A stretch of 64,000 nt of DNA from Kaistella sp. (GTDB lineage: Bacteria; Bacteroidota; Bacteroidia; Flavobacteriales; Weeksellaceae), in contig JAIBEW010000003.1 in NCBI GenBank assembly GCA_019459085.1, forward strand, positions 1-64,000. The letters run 5' to 3'. The notes beneath the pieces were generated by a model, which saw nothing but the letters and a program-made list of their open reading frames with translations, ran no database searches and was not told the DNA's origin. Shown piece by piece: positions 25,292 to 33,501 of the stretch. Position 1 is the stretch's first letter, and each line of letters starts with the position of its first letter. A program made the position numbers and the translations under genes.

Positions 25292-26329
25292 ATGAGGTTT
25301 CATAAACTTACCCTGATTGCATCTTTTTTTCTTACAATTGCCATGTCGGTTGTGGCTTTGGTGTTCGATTATTCCAAAGAAGAAATCATTCACGATAAAG
25401 GAACTTTTTTCCTTACCCTTTCTTTGCTCATTCTGCTGATATTCGTCCTGAATTACGTTATTCTTGACTACCTTTTTAATTTCTACGGCAAAAAACAGAT
25501 CCGCAGAATTTCCACTATTTTACCTGAAGAATTCGTTCATGACAATCAGACAGAACTGAATTTTCAGGAACTGGGCGAGCGGGTTTCTCAGTTCAGCCAG
25601 AAAAATGCCACGGAAATGGATACGATGAAGGAAATGGAAACCTACCGGAAAGAATACATCGGGAATGTTTCGCATGAGCTCAAAACACCGCTTTTCTCAA
25701 TTCAGGGATATGTTGAAACCCTTATGGATGGTGGTGTGGAAGATCTTTCCGTCCGCGATAAATATCTGGAACGGATTGATAAATCGGTTGAAAGACTGCT
25801 CACGATTGTAAAAGATCTCGACATGATCAACCAGTACGAAAGCGGGGAAATCACGCTGAAAATTACGCGTTTTGACATCAATAATCTAGTCAGGGAAATC
25901 ATCGATCTTCTGGATCTCGAAGCCCAGAAAAAAAATTCAACAGTAGTGCTGCAGGCCTCTTCGCCGCAGATTTTTGTCAATGCCGATAAACAGAAGATTT
26001 CTCAGGTGCTCATCAACCTCATTTCAAATGCCATTCATTATGCGAATCGCGAGCAGGCTCAGATTATGGTGAGAACTCACGTTCTTAAGAACAAAATTCT
26101 GGTGGAGGTGGAAGATAACGGAATGGGAATAAAACCCGAGGTTCTGCCGCGTATCTTCGAAAGGTTTTACCGCGTTGAAACGAGCAGAAACAGAAGAGAC
26201 GGTGGCTCCGGTTTGGGACTGGCCATTGTAAAACATATCATGGAGGCACACCACGAAAATATTACAGTGGAAAGCGTGTATCTCGAGGGTACCAAATTCA
26301 GTTTTCTCCTCGAAAAAGCCAATGCTTAA
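25292..26329 (+). CDS. PhoR-like sensor histidine kinase
   Basis: 345-aa membrane kinase. Two transmembrane helices (about 8-26 and 39-62) separated by a very short outer loop (some 12 residues), so it probably senses through another membrane protein rather than a periplasmic domain. No HAMP or PAS domain is seen. HisKA with phosphorylated H128 in NVSHELKTPL; HATPase with ISNAIHYA, EDNGMGI, FERFYRV and GSGLGLAI. Forms a pair with the regulator upstream. PhoR kinases sense phosphate through PstSCAB-PhoU; pstSCAB is present 22 kb away but phoU is not in the window. Confidence 0.88.
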   Translation: MRFHKLTLIASFFLTIAMSVVALVFDYSKEEIIHDKGTFFLTLSLLILLIFVLNYVILDYLFNFYGKKQIRRISTILPEEFVHDNQTELNFQELGERVSQFSQKNATEMDTMKEMETYRKEYIGNVSHELKTPLFSIQGYVETLMDGGVEDLSVRDKYLERIDKSVERLLTIVKDLDMINQYESGEITLKITRFDINNLVREIIDLLDLEAQKKNSTVVLQASSPQIFVNADKQKISQVLINLISNAIHYANREQAQIMVRTHVLKNKILVEVEDNGMGIKPEVLPRIFERFYRVETSRNRRDGGSGLGLAIVKHIMEAHHENITVESVYLEGTKFSFLLEKANA

Positions 26330-26378
26330 GTTGAGAAATGTATAAAAATATTTTCGAAAAAAAAGACCCGTTTTTTTT

Positions 26379-26408
26379 TTTGGCCGATATTCATTTGTTT
26401 TATCTTTG
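26379..26408 (+). promoter_or_regulatory. Bacteroidota-type promoter
   Basis: -33 TTTG (26379-26382), 18-bp spacer, -7 TATCTTTG (26401-26408). A near-ideal consensus, 49 bp before ATG 26458. Confidence 0.7.
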
Positions 26409-26457
26409 TCCCCGAAATAAAATCTGAAAATTCACACAAAAAATTTAAAAGTAAAAA

Positions 26458-27048
26458 ATGGTTTATAAGATACGGGTGATTTTAGACGCCAAAGAAAATA
26501 TCTTCCGCGATGTAGAGATCAAAGAGAAACAAACGCTCTGGAATCTGCATTTGGGCATCAAAAGTGCCTTCAGCCTTCAGGGAGATGATCTTTCGGTTTT
26601 TAATATTCTGGATGAAGATGGAGTAGTGGTGAAATCGGTTCCATTAGAAGACATGAGTGATGACGGCGAGGGCGAAATTGCGTCCGACGTTTACCTCAAT
26701 GAAGCGTTTGAAAATGTGGGGGATAAACTTCACTTTCAGTACGGTTTCATGGATCTGTGGGAGTTTTTCTGCGAACTGGTCGAGGAAATCGATGAAAAAC
26801 CGGCGGTTAATTATCCGATCACGGTCTTCCGCTTCGGAAAAGTGCCTTTGAAAGCGCCAAGCAAATCCGGCGGCAAGAAATCTTCAAAAAATTCCGTGAT
26901 TCCTTTGCTGGATGATGATTTTGATAATTTCGACGAGAGTTTCAGTTCCGGCACTTTCGAAGATGAAGACGATGAAAGTTTTGATGATGAAGAAGACGAT
27001 GACTACAAAGATGATTTCTTCGAAGAAGACGATTCCGAAGAAGTATAA
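26458..27048 (+). CDS. pRiA4b ORF-3-like (IS1096 TnpR-like) protein with acidic tail
   Basis: 196 aa. Residues 1-125 match the plasmid pRiA4b ORF-3 fold: YKIRVILDAKENIFRDVEI, TLWNLHLGIKSAF, then FQYGFMDLWEFFCEL. The C-terminal 55 residues are mostly Asp/Glu with Ser and Phe (EDEDDESFDDEEDDDYKDD). The family includes transposon passenger proteins but in flavobacteria it is a conserved chromosomal gene without transposase; no transposase is near. Function unknown; the tail suggests binding to basic partners. Confidence 0.82.
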   Translation: MVYKIRVILDAKENIFRDVEIKEKQTLWNLHLGIKSAFSLQGDDLSVFNILDEDGVVVKSVPLEDMSDDGEGEIASDVYLNEAFENVGDKLHFQYGFMDLWEFFCELVEEIDEKPAVNYPITVFRFGKVPLKAPSKSGGKKSSKNSVIPLLDDDFDNFDESFSSGTFEDEDDESFDDEEDDDYKDDFFEEDDSEEV

Positions 27049-27059
27049 AAATAGAAAAG

Positions 27060-27083
27060 ACCCCGAATTTCCGGGGTTTTTTT
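27060..27083 (+). terminator. Rho-independent terminator
   Basis: ACCCCG, AATTTC loop, CGGGGT, followed by seven T (27060-27083), 11 bp after the stop of the pRiA4b-like gene. Confidence 0.9.
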
Positions 27084-27158
27084 ATGGAAAACAGCGTAAA
27101 ATTCATAATTTTAACGATTCGATTTTCCACATTCTTCCTGAACTACCAAAAATAAAAT

Positions 27159-28430
27159 ATGTCCGATCACTGGAAACATTCCACCAATATTTACGAAGTC
27201 AATTTGCGGCAGTACACCAACGAAGGGACTTTTCTCGCGTTCGAAAAGGAAATGCCGCGCCTGAAGGAAATGGGTGTTGAGACATTGTGGTTCATGCCCA
27301 TTACGCCGATCGCAGTAAAAAACAGAAAAGGAACTTTGGGAAGCCAGTACGCTGCACAGGATTATATTTCCGTAAATCCCGAATTCGGGACGTTGGAGGA
27401 TTTCAAACATTTGGTGAATGAAGCGCATAACTTGGGTTTTAAAGTCATCCTCGACTGGGTCGCCAATCACACCGGTTGGGATCATGTCTGGACCAAATCC
27501 AATCCTGATTTTTATCTGAAAGATCCGAACACGGACGATTTTAAGATTGCTTCCGGAATGGATGATATCATTGAACTGGATTATTCCAATCCCGAAATGA
27601 GACAGGCCATGATCGAAGCCATGAAATTCTGGGTGCGCGAAACCGGTATCGACGGTTTCAGATGCGATCTCGCAGCCTGGGTGGAAGCGGATTTCTGGCA
27701 GCAGGCGCGTCCGGAAGTGGAAAAACTGAAACCACTCTTCTGGCTCGGTGAATTTGATGAACTCGACAATCCGGAGCACGGAAAAATTTTTGATGCGAGT
27801 TACAGCTGGATCTGGATGCATAAAACAAAGGAATATTGCGACGGAAAAATCTCCCTGGCCAACCTCAAAGACCTGCTTTTGCAGTATTCAGCTATCGGCG
27901 ACAGCTCCATACGCGCCTGGTTCACGTCCAACCACGACGAAAATACCTGGAACGGCACCGAATACGAAAAATACGGGATTCTCGCCAAACCACTCGCGGT
28001 GTTTTCCTCCACGTGGAATGGCGTTCCGCTTATTTATAATGGTCAGGAACTGCCTTTGACCATTAAACGTCTGGAATTTTTTGAAAAAGACCCGATTGCG
28101 TGGACCGGAACTTATGAACTGCATGAGTTTTATAAAATTCTGCTGACGCTAAAGTCCAAAAATCCCGCGTTGCGTGGCGGTGATCCTGAAGTAAAAACCT
28201 TTCTGGTGAAAACGTCAGCCGATGATAAAATTCTGGCTTATCTCCGCCAAAATGGAGAAGATGGGGTCTTGACAGTGCTGAATATATCGGAGGAATCCGT
28301 TGATCTTTCAATTATGGATGATCTCATCACCGGAAATTATAAAAATGTGTTTGAAAAAACTTCCAGGGATTTCACTGCGGATAAAAGTTTTGTGCTGAAC
28401 GCCGGAGAATACGCGGTTTTTGTAAGATAG
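27159..28430 (+). CDS. GH13 alpha-amylase family glycosidase (first copy)
   Basis: 423-aa intracellular GH13 enzyme without signal peptide. Conserved regions: I VILDWVANHTGWD, II GFRCDLAAW with nucleophile D170, III WLGEFDE with acid/base E198, IV TSNHDENTW with D260. After the barrel comes a short beta domain. Cleaves or rearranges alpha-1,4/1,6 glucans or related oligosaccharides; exact specificity cannot be read. A paralogue on the other strand at 32029-33354 shares the opening layout (YEVNLRQYTNEGTF against YELNVRQFSEEGTF). Confidence 0.9.
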   Translation: MSDHWKHSTNIYEVNLRQYTNEGTFLAFEKEMPRLKEMGVETLWFMPITPIAVKNRKGTLGSQYAAQDYISVNPEFGTLEDFKHLVNEAHNLGFKVILDWVANHTGWDHVWTKSNPDFYLKDPNTDDFKIASGMDDIIELDYSNPEMRQAMIEAMKFWVRETGIDGFRCDLAAWVEADFWQQARPEVEKLKPLFWLGEFDELDNPEHGKIFDASYSWIWMHKTKEYCDGKISLANLKDLLLQYSAIGDSSIRAWFTSNHDENTWNGTEYEKYGILAKPLAVFSSTWNGVPLIYNGQELPLTIKRLEFFEKDPIAWTGTYELHEFYKILLTLKSKNPALRGGDPEVKTFLVKTSADDKILAYLRQNGEDGVLTVLNISEESVDLSIMDDLITGNYKNVFEKTSRDFTADKSFVLNAGEYAVFVR

Positions 28431-28442
28431 AAAGACAAAGTT

Positions 28443-28985
28443 TTATTTTCTGAGAGGATTGTTTTTAACAGGATTTTCCATCATTCTTATGAGAGTATTG
28501 AGTTGGTCTTTGTCTAAATTCGTCACATTTTTTTTGAAATAGAATTCACTTGCCTGTTCAATTCCTTTTGTCCTGTATAAGAAATTAAATTCTTGCGCCG
28601 TCCATGTAATACACTGCCTTTGAGTGGTATTTCTTTCAATCTCCTTTGTTAAAAAATATTCAAAAGTTAGATTTTCCCGTCTGTTTAAACGCTGTCTTTT
28701 CACTTTATTAAATATTCTTCTTGAAACATTTAAAGATTGACATTCTGTTTTTTGTAATATTGAAAGAACTAGATTGTTTTCACTGCTTTTGGGATTTACC
28801 TTTTCATAGGCTGAGTAAAAATTTTTTGGTAGTTCCTTCGATTTATTGATTTGGGAAATGAAATTATTTAACTCCCGGGTGTTAAGATTTTTTTCAAATT
28901 GATTCCAGTGATAGGTATATACAGACATGAATAGAATCAAAAAAATTCCGATGATTAAAATCCAGATTTTAAAAATTGTTTTCAT
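28443..28985 (-). CDS. Uncharacterised single-pass membrane protein
   Basis: 180 aa. One N-terminal hydrophobic helix (about 5-25, IWILIIGIFLILFMSVYTY), then a mostly helical, basic, probably periplasmic part (KVKRQRLNRREN). Two cysteines (in KTECQS and QRQCIT) may pair. I recognise no family; ELPKNFYSAYEKVNP faintly recalls peptidoglycan transglycosylase N-termini but there is no catalytic motif. Base composition is more AT-rich than its neighbours. Confidence 0.7.
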   Translation of the reverse strand: MKTIFKIWILIIGIFLILFMSVYTYHWNQFEKNLNTRELNNFISQINKSKELPKNFYSAYEKVNPKSSENNLVLSILQKTECQSLNVSRRIFNKVKRQRLNRRENLTFEYFLTKEIERNTTQRQCITWTAQEFNFLYRTKGIEQASEFYFKKNVTNLDKDQLNTLIRMMENPVKNNPLRK

Positions 28986-29104
28986 TTCTACAGTTGTTTC
29001 ATAAAATCGCCCTTTATGTAAATATACGGTGCTTGTAACAGTTTTACTAATTTATGTTATTAATGCAAAAAAATTGGTTCTGGCACCATTAAAATATAAT
29101 TGCC

Positions 29105-29112
29105 TAATTTTG
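29105..29112 (+). promoter_or_regulatory. Putative -7 element for the J-domain/KTSC gene
   Basis: TAATTTTG matches TAnnTTTG, 92 bp before ATG 29205, implying a leader of about 85 bases. No feature recognised in the leader. Confidence 0.45.
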
Positions 29113-29204
29113 CACCCCGAAAAGAGTCAGATAAAATTGCCGCCATAATATTACAAACAACACGGCAACTGGAATGACCTTTCAGAATCACAAAATATTT
29201 GCAT

Positions 29205-29651
29205 ATGAAAAGAATTGGCGAACACCGAAAACTTCTGGGGGTTGATAAAACCGCTACATTAAAAGACCTGAAAACAATTTACAGAAATACGATGAAAGAT
29301 GCGCATCCTGATAAATTTGTGAATGACGAAGAAGCCAAACTGGAAGCAGAAGAGAAAAGCAAATCGGTGATCGAAGCGTACCATTTTTTGGTGAGCATTA
29401 ACCCGGAAACTCAGGAAAAATACAAAGAAGAATATACCGAAACGATCTCTAAATCGATTATTCAGGATTTTCATTATGAAAAACAGATCCTGAAAGTGCA
29501 GCATTTTAACGGTAAAATGTATGAATACATCGGAGTTCCAAGAAATACCTATATTAAAATGGTGAACGCCGATTCTCCAAGCCGTTTTGCCAGAAGACAT
29601 ATTTATGGCAGCTATATCTACCGAAAGTCAGGCGAAGCGATGGTGGATTAA
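29205..29651 (+). CDS. J-domain plus KTSC domain protein
   Basis: 148 aa from ATG 29205 (a TTG six bases earlier is also open). The N-terminal half is a J-domain: LLGVDKTATLKDLKTIYRN, then HPD at 34-36 (DAHPDKF), which stimulates DnaK ATPase. The C-terminal half is a KTSC domain (VQHFNGKMYEYIGVPRNTY, SPSRFARRHIYGSY), a small module named for its conserved Lys-Thr-Ser-Cys residues and suggested to bind RNA. The combination suggests a DnaK co-chaperone directed to a particular substrate. Well conserved in flavobacteria. Confidence 0.85.
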   Translation: MKRIGEHRKLLGVDKTATLKDLKTIYRNTMKDAHPDKFVNDEEAKLEAEEKSKSVIEAYHFLVSINPETQEKYKEEYTETISKSIIQDFHYEKQILKVQHFNGKMYEYIGVPRNTYIKMVNADSPSRFARRHIYGSYIYRKSGEAMVD

Positions 29652-29662
29652 TTTTCTGTAGG

Positions 29663-29683
29663 ATCAATCTTGTCAAGGTTGAT
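29663..29683. repeat. TTGTCAAGG palindrome, copy 1
   Basis: Near-perfect inverted repeat: ATCAATCTTG against CAAGGTTGAT with one base between and a single mismatch. Related palindromes occur at 30328-30342 and 31987-32008. Confidence 0.65.
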
Positions 29684-29692
29684 AAATAGTAG

Positions 29693-29719
29693 AAAAGCCA
29701 GATTCATATCTGGCTTTTT
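29693..29719. terminator. Bidirectional terminator
   Basis: AAAAGCCAGAT / ATCTGGCTTTTT around a TCAT loop (29693-29717), between the convergent KTSC gene and the hypothetical gene at 29739. Confidence 0.88.
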
Positions 29720-29738
29720 AATTTATTGTTAAATATTT

Positions 29739-30251
29739 TTAATGTAGAATATCATATTCAGGATCCTCGTTTTCTTCGTCCGAGGGCAACCAACCGTTAT
29801 TAATACTTTCAACCAGGTTAATGAGATGATCCTTGACGCCTTGTTTCATAAAATCTACACATATAATTTTGTCAATAGTTTTTTCCTCATGATTCGCGCA
29901 GGTGGTTGCAAACCACAGACCTTCTGAAAAACTATTGTGCCACGTTGTGATTGGTGAATTTTTAAAATCGTCAGGACTTTCTATACTTTCGTTATTAGCA
30001 ATTTTTTTTGCAATGATCACTTCATCAAAAATATCGTGGATGAGTTCACAAAATTCTCCGGCAGCACACAAATAAAGCACATTATTATCAATACTTTTGT
30101 CTGCCAACTTGCTGTAAATACTCACGTCGTTTCCTTGACCAACCGGAAAGACAAGCCAGTTGTGTGTCGGTAAATTGTCAGTCCAATTAATGTTTTCCCA
30201 AATATTGATGTAAATAATTTGTCTGCCGTTGACGTTTCCTATTACTTCCAA
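29739..30251 (-). CDS. Uncharacterised acidic protein
   Basis: 170 aa with no signal or membrane helix. No ATG in frame: the reading frame begins at TTG 30249-30251 (then EVIGNVNGRQ) and an in-frame stop lies a few codons upstream. Trp-rich (NIWENINW, HNWLVF, TTWHN, GLWFATTC) and acidic at the C terminus (SDEENEDPEY). Size and composition resemble immunity proteins of polymorphic toxin systems, but no family is recognised and no toxin lies nearby. Confidence 0.6.
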   Translation of the reverse strand: MEVIGNVNGRQIIYINIWENINWTDNLPTHNWLVFPVGQGNDVSIYSKLADKSIDNNVLYLCAAGEFCELIHDIFDEVIIAKKIANNESIESPDDFKNSPITTWHNSFSEGLWFATTCANHEEKTIDKIICVDFMKQGVKDHLINLVESINNGWLPSDEENEDPEYDILH

Positions 30252-30327
30252 TTGATGATAAAATTTATATCTAATATATCACTTTCTAGTATTTATTGAA
30301 ACCTTCTAAATGATTTATTTGAGCAAC

Positions 30328-30342
30328 ATTGACAAGGTCAAT
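30328..30342. repeat. TTGTCAAGG palindrome, copy 2
   Basis: ATTGACAAGGTCAAT, a perfect 6-bp inverted repeat with AAG loop; on the other strand it reads ATTGACCTTGTCAAT, the same core as copies 1 and 3. Confidence 0.65.
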
Positions 30343-30372
30343 CCCGCAGATTTTTAAGATTGGTAGAGATTC

Positions 30373-31833
30373 TTATCCTTTCCTCTTCAAAACCCGTCCC
30401 CTTGGTTCATCGCCTTTATACAAAGCAATTTCAGAATGCAGAAATTGTGCAGCGGCAGCCGAATCTTCCACTTTTGAGGCACTTCGTTCCAGCATTTCGG
30501 TTTCGAACGCCGTCAAGACACTTTCTCGAAGTCCTTTTTCCCGCCATTGAGAAGTTCTGCAGTTTCCGTAAATTTCCCGAGCCAAAGCCAGCGCATCCAA
30601 AAGTGCCTGATTAGCGCCCTGACCTTTGAACGGACTCATCGGGTGCGCTGCATCGCCGATTAGCGTTACTGATCCTGCTTTTTCCAGTAATTCCTTTTCC
30701 AGCAAAGCGCGGTCATAAACGGGATAACCGGAAACAAGATGTTCGGGAGTTGCCGCTAAGATCTGCGGAATCGGATCATGCCACTGCGTCCTGAGTCGCG
30801 CTTCTTCTTTTAGCGCATGAGATCCTTGAACACTCAAAGTCTTTGCTTGATCTTCAGTCATCGGGAAACTGAGTTGCCACATCACTGAATCTGCATCGTA
30901 AGGCATCATGTAAATTCTTTCATTGCCGTTGGCCGTCTGAAATACCGTTGCCGAATCCAGCAAAGAGCTTTCAACATTTTTTAGCGAACTCAAAGGACAG
31001 ATTCCGAGAATCACAATACAGTCGAGATAACGCAGCGGAGAGATTTCATCACCGATCAAAAGACTCCGCACTGCACTTCGGATTCCGTCAGCGCCGACGA
31101 CCAGATCCGCGTTGGTGGTTTTTACTTTTCCTTTTTCTTCAAAACTAAGGTCGATTCTACCATCTTCAGCTTCTTTAAAATTGATTAATTGATGATCCCA
31201 CTGGATCATTTTGTTTCCGCCGAGTTGGTCCAGCAGCGCCGCGCGCAGAGCCTGTCTTGCGATATGCACATTAGTCCGCGACTGCGTTTTTTTTGTACCG
31301 GTTTCAAGCCATTTCCGCATTCCCCATTCGCCGACCACATTGCCGTCCGGCGTATGAACCAGATGTCTTGTTGAAACAACGCCTTTTTCCAAAGAAAAAA
31401 TACCGAATCCCTCGATCGCTTTGCTGGCCTGCTGCAGGGTGAGTCCGTATCCCTGAGACCGCGAATCAAAAGTGCTGTCGCGTTCGTAAATGGTAAAAGG
31501 AATTCCGCGGTGCTTGCAGGCCACGGCCAGCGCAACACCACCGATTCCACCACCAATGATCGCAATATGTGGTAAATTTTCATAATCCGGAGCAGGAAAG
31601 TTTTCCGAAAGGATCAAGCCGGAGCCGGAACAGTCCGGACAGGAATAAAGGTGAGGAATTGGATGGACGGGCGCTTTTCCTTTACGGTCTGATTTTTCAA
31701 ATGCTTCGAGTTCTTTCTGGTAACGGAGCCGCACACTTTTGCGGATTCTGCGCTTTTTTTTGCCGCGTCCCAAACATTCCGGACAGACCGTCCAGCACGC
31801 CATTTCATTTTCCATGTTTTTCAGTTCTTTCAT
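30373..31833 (-). CDS. FAD-dependent monooxygenase with N-terminal CxxCxGxG zinc motif
   Basis: 486 aa from the ATG at 31833 (the frame is open further to 31953 without conservation). Residues 17-20 and 65-68 hold CPECLGRG and CPDCSGSG, the paired motif of DnaJ-type zinc fingers, separated by a very basic segment (KKKRRIRKSVRLRYQK). The FAD Rossmann motif GGGIGG is at about 94-99; the group A aromatic hydroxylase motifs follow: LVVGADGIRSAVR (DG) and VTLIGDAAHPMSPFKGQGAN (GD). Likely hydroxylates a small molecule with NAD(P)H and O2. The zinc-motif extension is unusual and its partner unknown. Confidence 0.85.
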   Translation of the reverse strand: MKELKNMENEMACWTVCPECLGRGKKKRRIRKSVRLRYQKELEAFEKSDRKGKAPVHPIPHLYSCPDCSGSGLILSENFPAPDYENLPHIAIIGGGIGGVALAVACKHRGIPFTIYERDSTFDSRSQGYGLTLQQASKAIEGFGIFSLEKGVVSTRHLVHTPDGNVVGEWGMRKWLETGTKKTQSRTNVHIARQALRAALLDQLGGNKMIQWDHQLINFKEAEDGRIDLSFEEKGKVKTTNADLVVGADGIRSAVRSLLIGDEISPLRYLDCIVILGICPLSSLKNVESSLLDSATVFQTANGNERIYMMPYDADSVMWQLSFPMTEDQAKTLSVQGSHALKEEARLRTQWHDPIPQILAATPEHLVSGYPVYDRALLEKELLEKAGSVTLIGDAAHPMSPFKGQGANQALLDALALAREIYGNCRTSQWREKGLRESVLTAFETEMLERSASKVEDSAAAAQFLHSEIALYKGDEPRGRVLKRKG

Positions 31834-31941
31834 ATCATTTTGACTAGGACGGACTTTTATCTTGGCAGCAGGTTTGACGGATAAAAAAGGGTTTTGAATA
31901 GATAAAGATTGGGAAAATTTTTTTAATAATTCCACCAATCG

Positions 31942-31949
31942 CAAAGATA
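31942..31949 (-). promoter_or_regulatory. Putative -7 element for the FAD monooxygenase gene
   Basis: On the minus strand TATCTTTG, an exact TAnnTTTG match, about 110 bp upstream of the ATG at 31833. It lies inside the longer open frame (31834-31953), arguing for the internal start. Confidence 0.45.
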
Positions 31950-31986
31950 CCAATTAAGGAGAAGACGCAGGTGGTCTCGTCAACGA

Positions 31987-32008
31987 TTAACCTTGTCAAG
32001 GCCAATTC
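31987..32008. repeat. TTGTCAAGG palindrome, copy 3
   Basis: Core CCTTGTCAAGG flanked by partly matching arms (TTAA and CCAATT). Same family as 29663 and 30328; it lies just downstream of the GH13 gene's distal end, near the promoter of the monooxygenase. Confidence 0.6.
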
Positions 32009-32028
32009 TTTCTCGTCAAACACCCCCC

Positions 32029-33354
32029 TCATATAGAATTATGAAGCACCACAAACTCCCACGGCTCCATCGTTAGCGCCAATTTCTCTGCAACCTGTTG
32101 CGGTTTTTCGGTGAAGAGGTTCGTATACATTCCGGAATCAAAAGAGGTCTCAAAATTAACCTGAACAGTTTCTATGCTTAAATTAAAAAAAGCCAAAACC
32201 TTATCGCCGTTTTTCTCCCGGACAAAAGAAATCACCTGATCCATTCTGTCGTTCATGATCCTTACCATTTCGCCGCCGCGGCTGCCGTTCCAAAGGGCCT
32301 GGTTTTTATGTTTCAGTTCGAAAAGGGTGGTGTAGAGTGCTTCGTTTTCATGTTTTTTCCACTCGATTGGGTCGCGTTCGAAGAATTTCAATGAGCGGCC
32401 AAGGCCTGCTTCCTGACCGTTATACACGAGCGGCATCCCGTCCATCATCACCGTGAAAACGGTTGCGGCTTTTAAGGCTTCCCCAAAATTGATGTATTGG
32501 TTGCCTTCCCACGAATTCTTGTCGTGATTATCGATGAAATTCATTCGGATGCCTTCTTTGGGAAAAATCGAAACATGTTCGGCGATATAAGCTTCTCCGA
32601 GCGTTTTCGCGCTTTTATTGTTGATGGCGATCTGATGCAGGATATTCCATAATGTCCAGTTGTAAGTAGCATCAAACGCTTTGCGGTGAAGCTCTTTGTC
32701 TTCGGCTTCTGCAAGCATAAAAACCGGCTTGATGGTATCGAGTTCGGTTCTGGCATTTTCCCAGAAATCAATCGGTACGAAACTCGCCACATCGCAGCGG
32801 TAACCGTCGATATCGTATTCTCTGACCCAAAATTTCAGCGCATCGGTCATATATTTTCGGAGTTCCGGTCGGCTGTAATCAAAATCGATGATGTCATCAT
32901 AATCACGCCACGGTGTCGACTGTAATGTACCGTTTCTAGATCTCATATACCAATCCGGATGGTCCGTGACCAAAGCATTGTCCCAGCTGCTGTGGTTCGC
33001 CACCCAATCCAAAATCACGTACATTCCGTGTTCGTGAATGGCTTCGACAAGATCCCGGAAATCTTCTTCAGTTCCGAATTCCGGATTGATTCCCAAATAA
33101 TCTTTCACGGAATAATAGCTTCCCAGACTTCCTTTCCGGTTGATGACACCAATCGGATGCACGGGCATAAGCCAGATAGTGTCAATTCCCATTTCTTTCA
33201 GCCGCGGAAGCTGTTGTTCGACGGCTTTGAACGTGCCTTCCTCTGAAAACTGCCGCACATTGAGTTCGTAGAGGGTTGCATTCTTAACCCAATCAGGATT
33301 CTGAATCTCTACATATTTTTTAGGTTCGTACCTTTCGTCCGTGTGCGCTGCCAT
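32029..33354 (-). CDS. GH13 alpha-amylase family glycosidase (second copy)
   Basis: 441-aa intracellular GH13 enzyme. Region I VILDWVANHSSWD; II GYRCDVASF with nucleophile D188; III FMLAEAED with acid/base E216; IV FIDNHDKNSW with D278. No signal peptide. Paralogue of 27159-28430, with the same start organisation and length within 20 residues; substitutions around the catalytic Glu (AEAEDK against GEFDEL) suggest different acceptor sites. Substrate not determinable by eye. Confidence 0.9.
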   Translation of the reverse strand: MAAHTDERYEPKKYVEIQNPDWVKNATLYELNVRQFSEEGTFKAVEQQLPRLKEMGIDTIWLMPVHPIGVINRKGSLGSYYSVKDYLGINPEFGTEEDFRDLVEAIHEHGMYVILDWVANHSSWDNALVTDHPDWYMRSRNGTLQSTPWRDYDDIIDFDYSRPELRKYMTDALKFWVREYDIDGYRCDVASFVPIDFWENARTELDTIKPVFMLAEAEDKELHRKAFDATYNWTLWNILHQIAINNKSAKTLGEAYIAEHVSIFPKEGIRMNFIDNHDKNSWEGNQYINFGEALKAATVFTVMMDGMPLVYNGQEAGLGRSLKFFERDPIEWKKHENEALYTTLFELKHKNQALWNGSRGGEMVRIMNDRMDQVISFVREKNGDKVLAFFNLSIETVQVNFETSFDSGMYTNLFTEKPQQVAEKLALTMEPWEFVVLHNSI

Positions 33355-33461
33355 TATTACTTTACAATTATAGGATTAAAAGTAGCATTTAATTCATAAA
33401 CGCCATTCATTTGTACCTCGATAAATTTTAGGTGTAATCTTTGCTGAAGGTCATCGAGGCT

Positions 33462-33500
33462 TATAAATCCAAAATTCATAATCTAAAATTCAAAATCTCG
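33462..33500. repeat. Low-complexity AAAATTCATAATCT-type leader
   Basis: ATCCAAAATTCATAATCTA followed by AAATTCAAAATCTCG immediately before the glycosyltransferase ATG. Closely similar words occur before thyA (63070-63100). Confidence 0.6.
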
Positions 33501-33501
33501 T

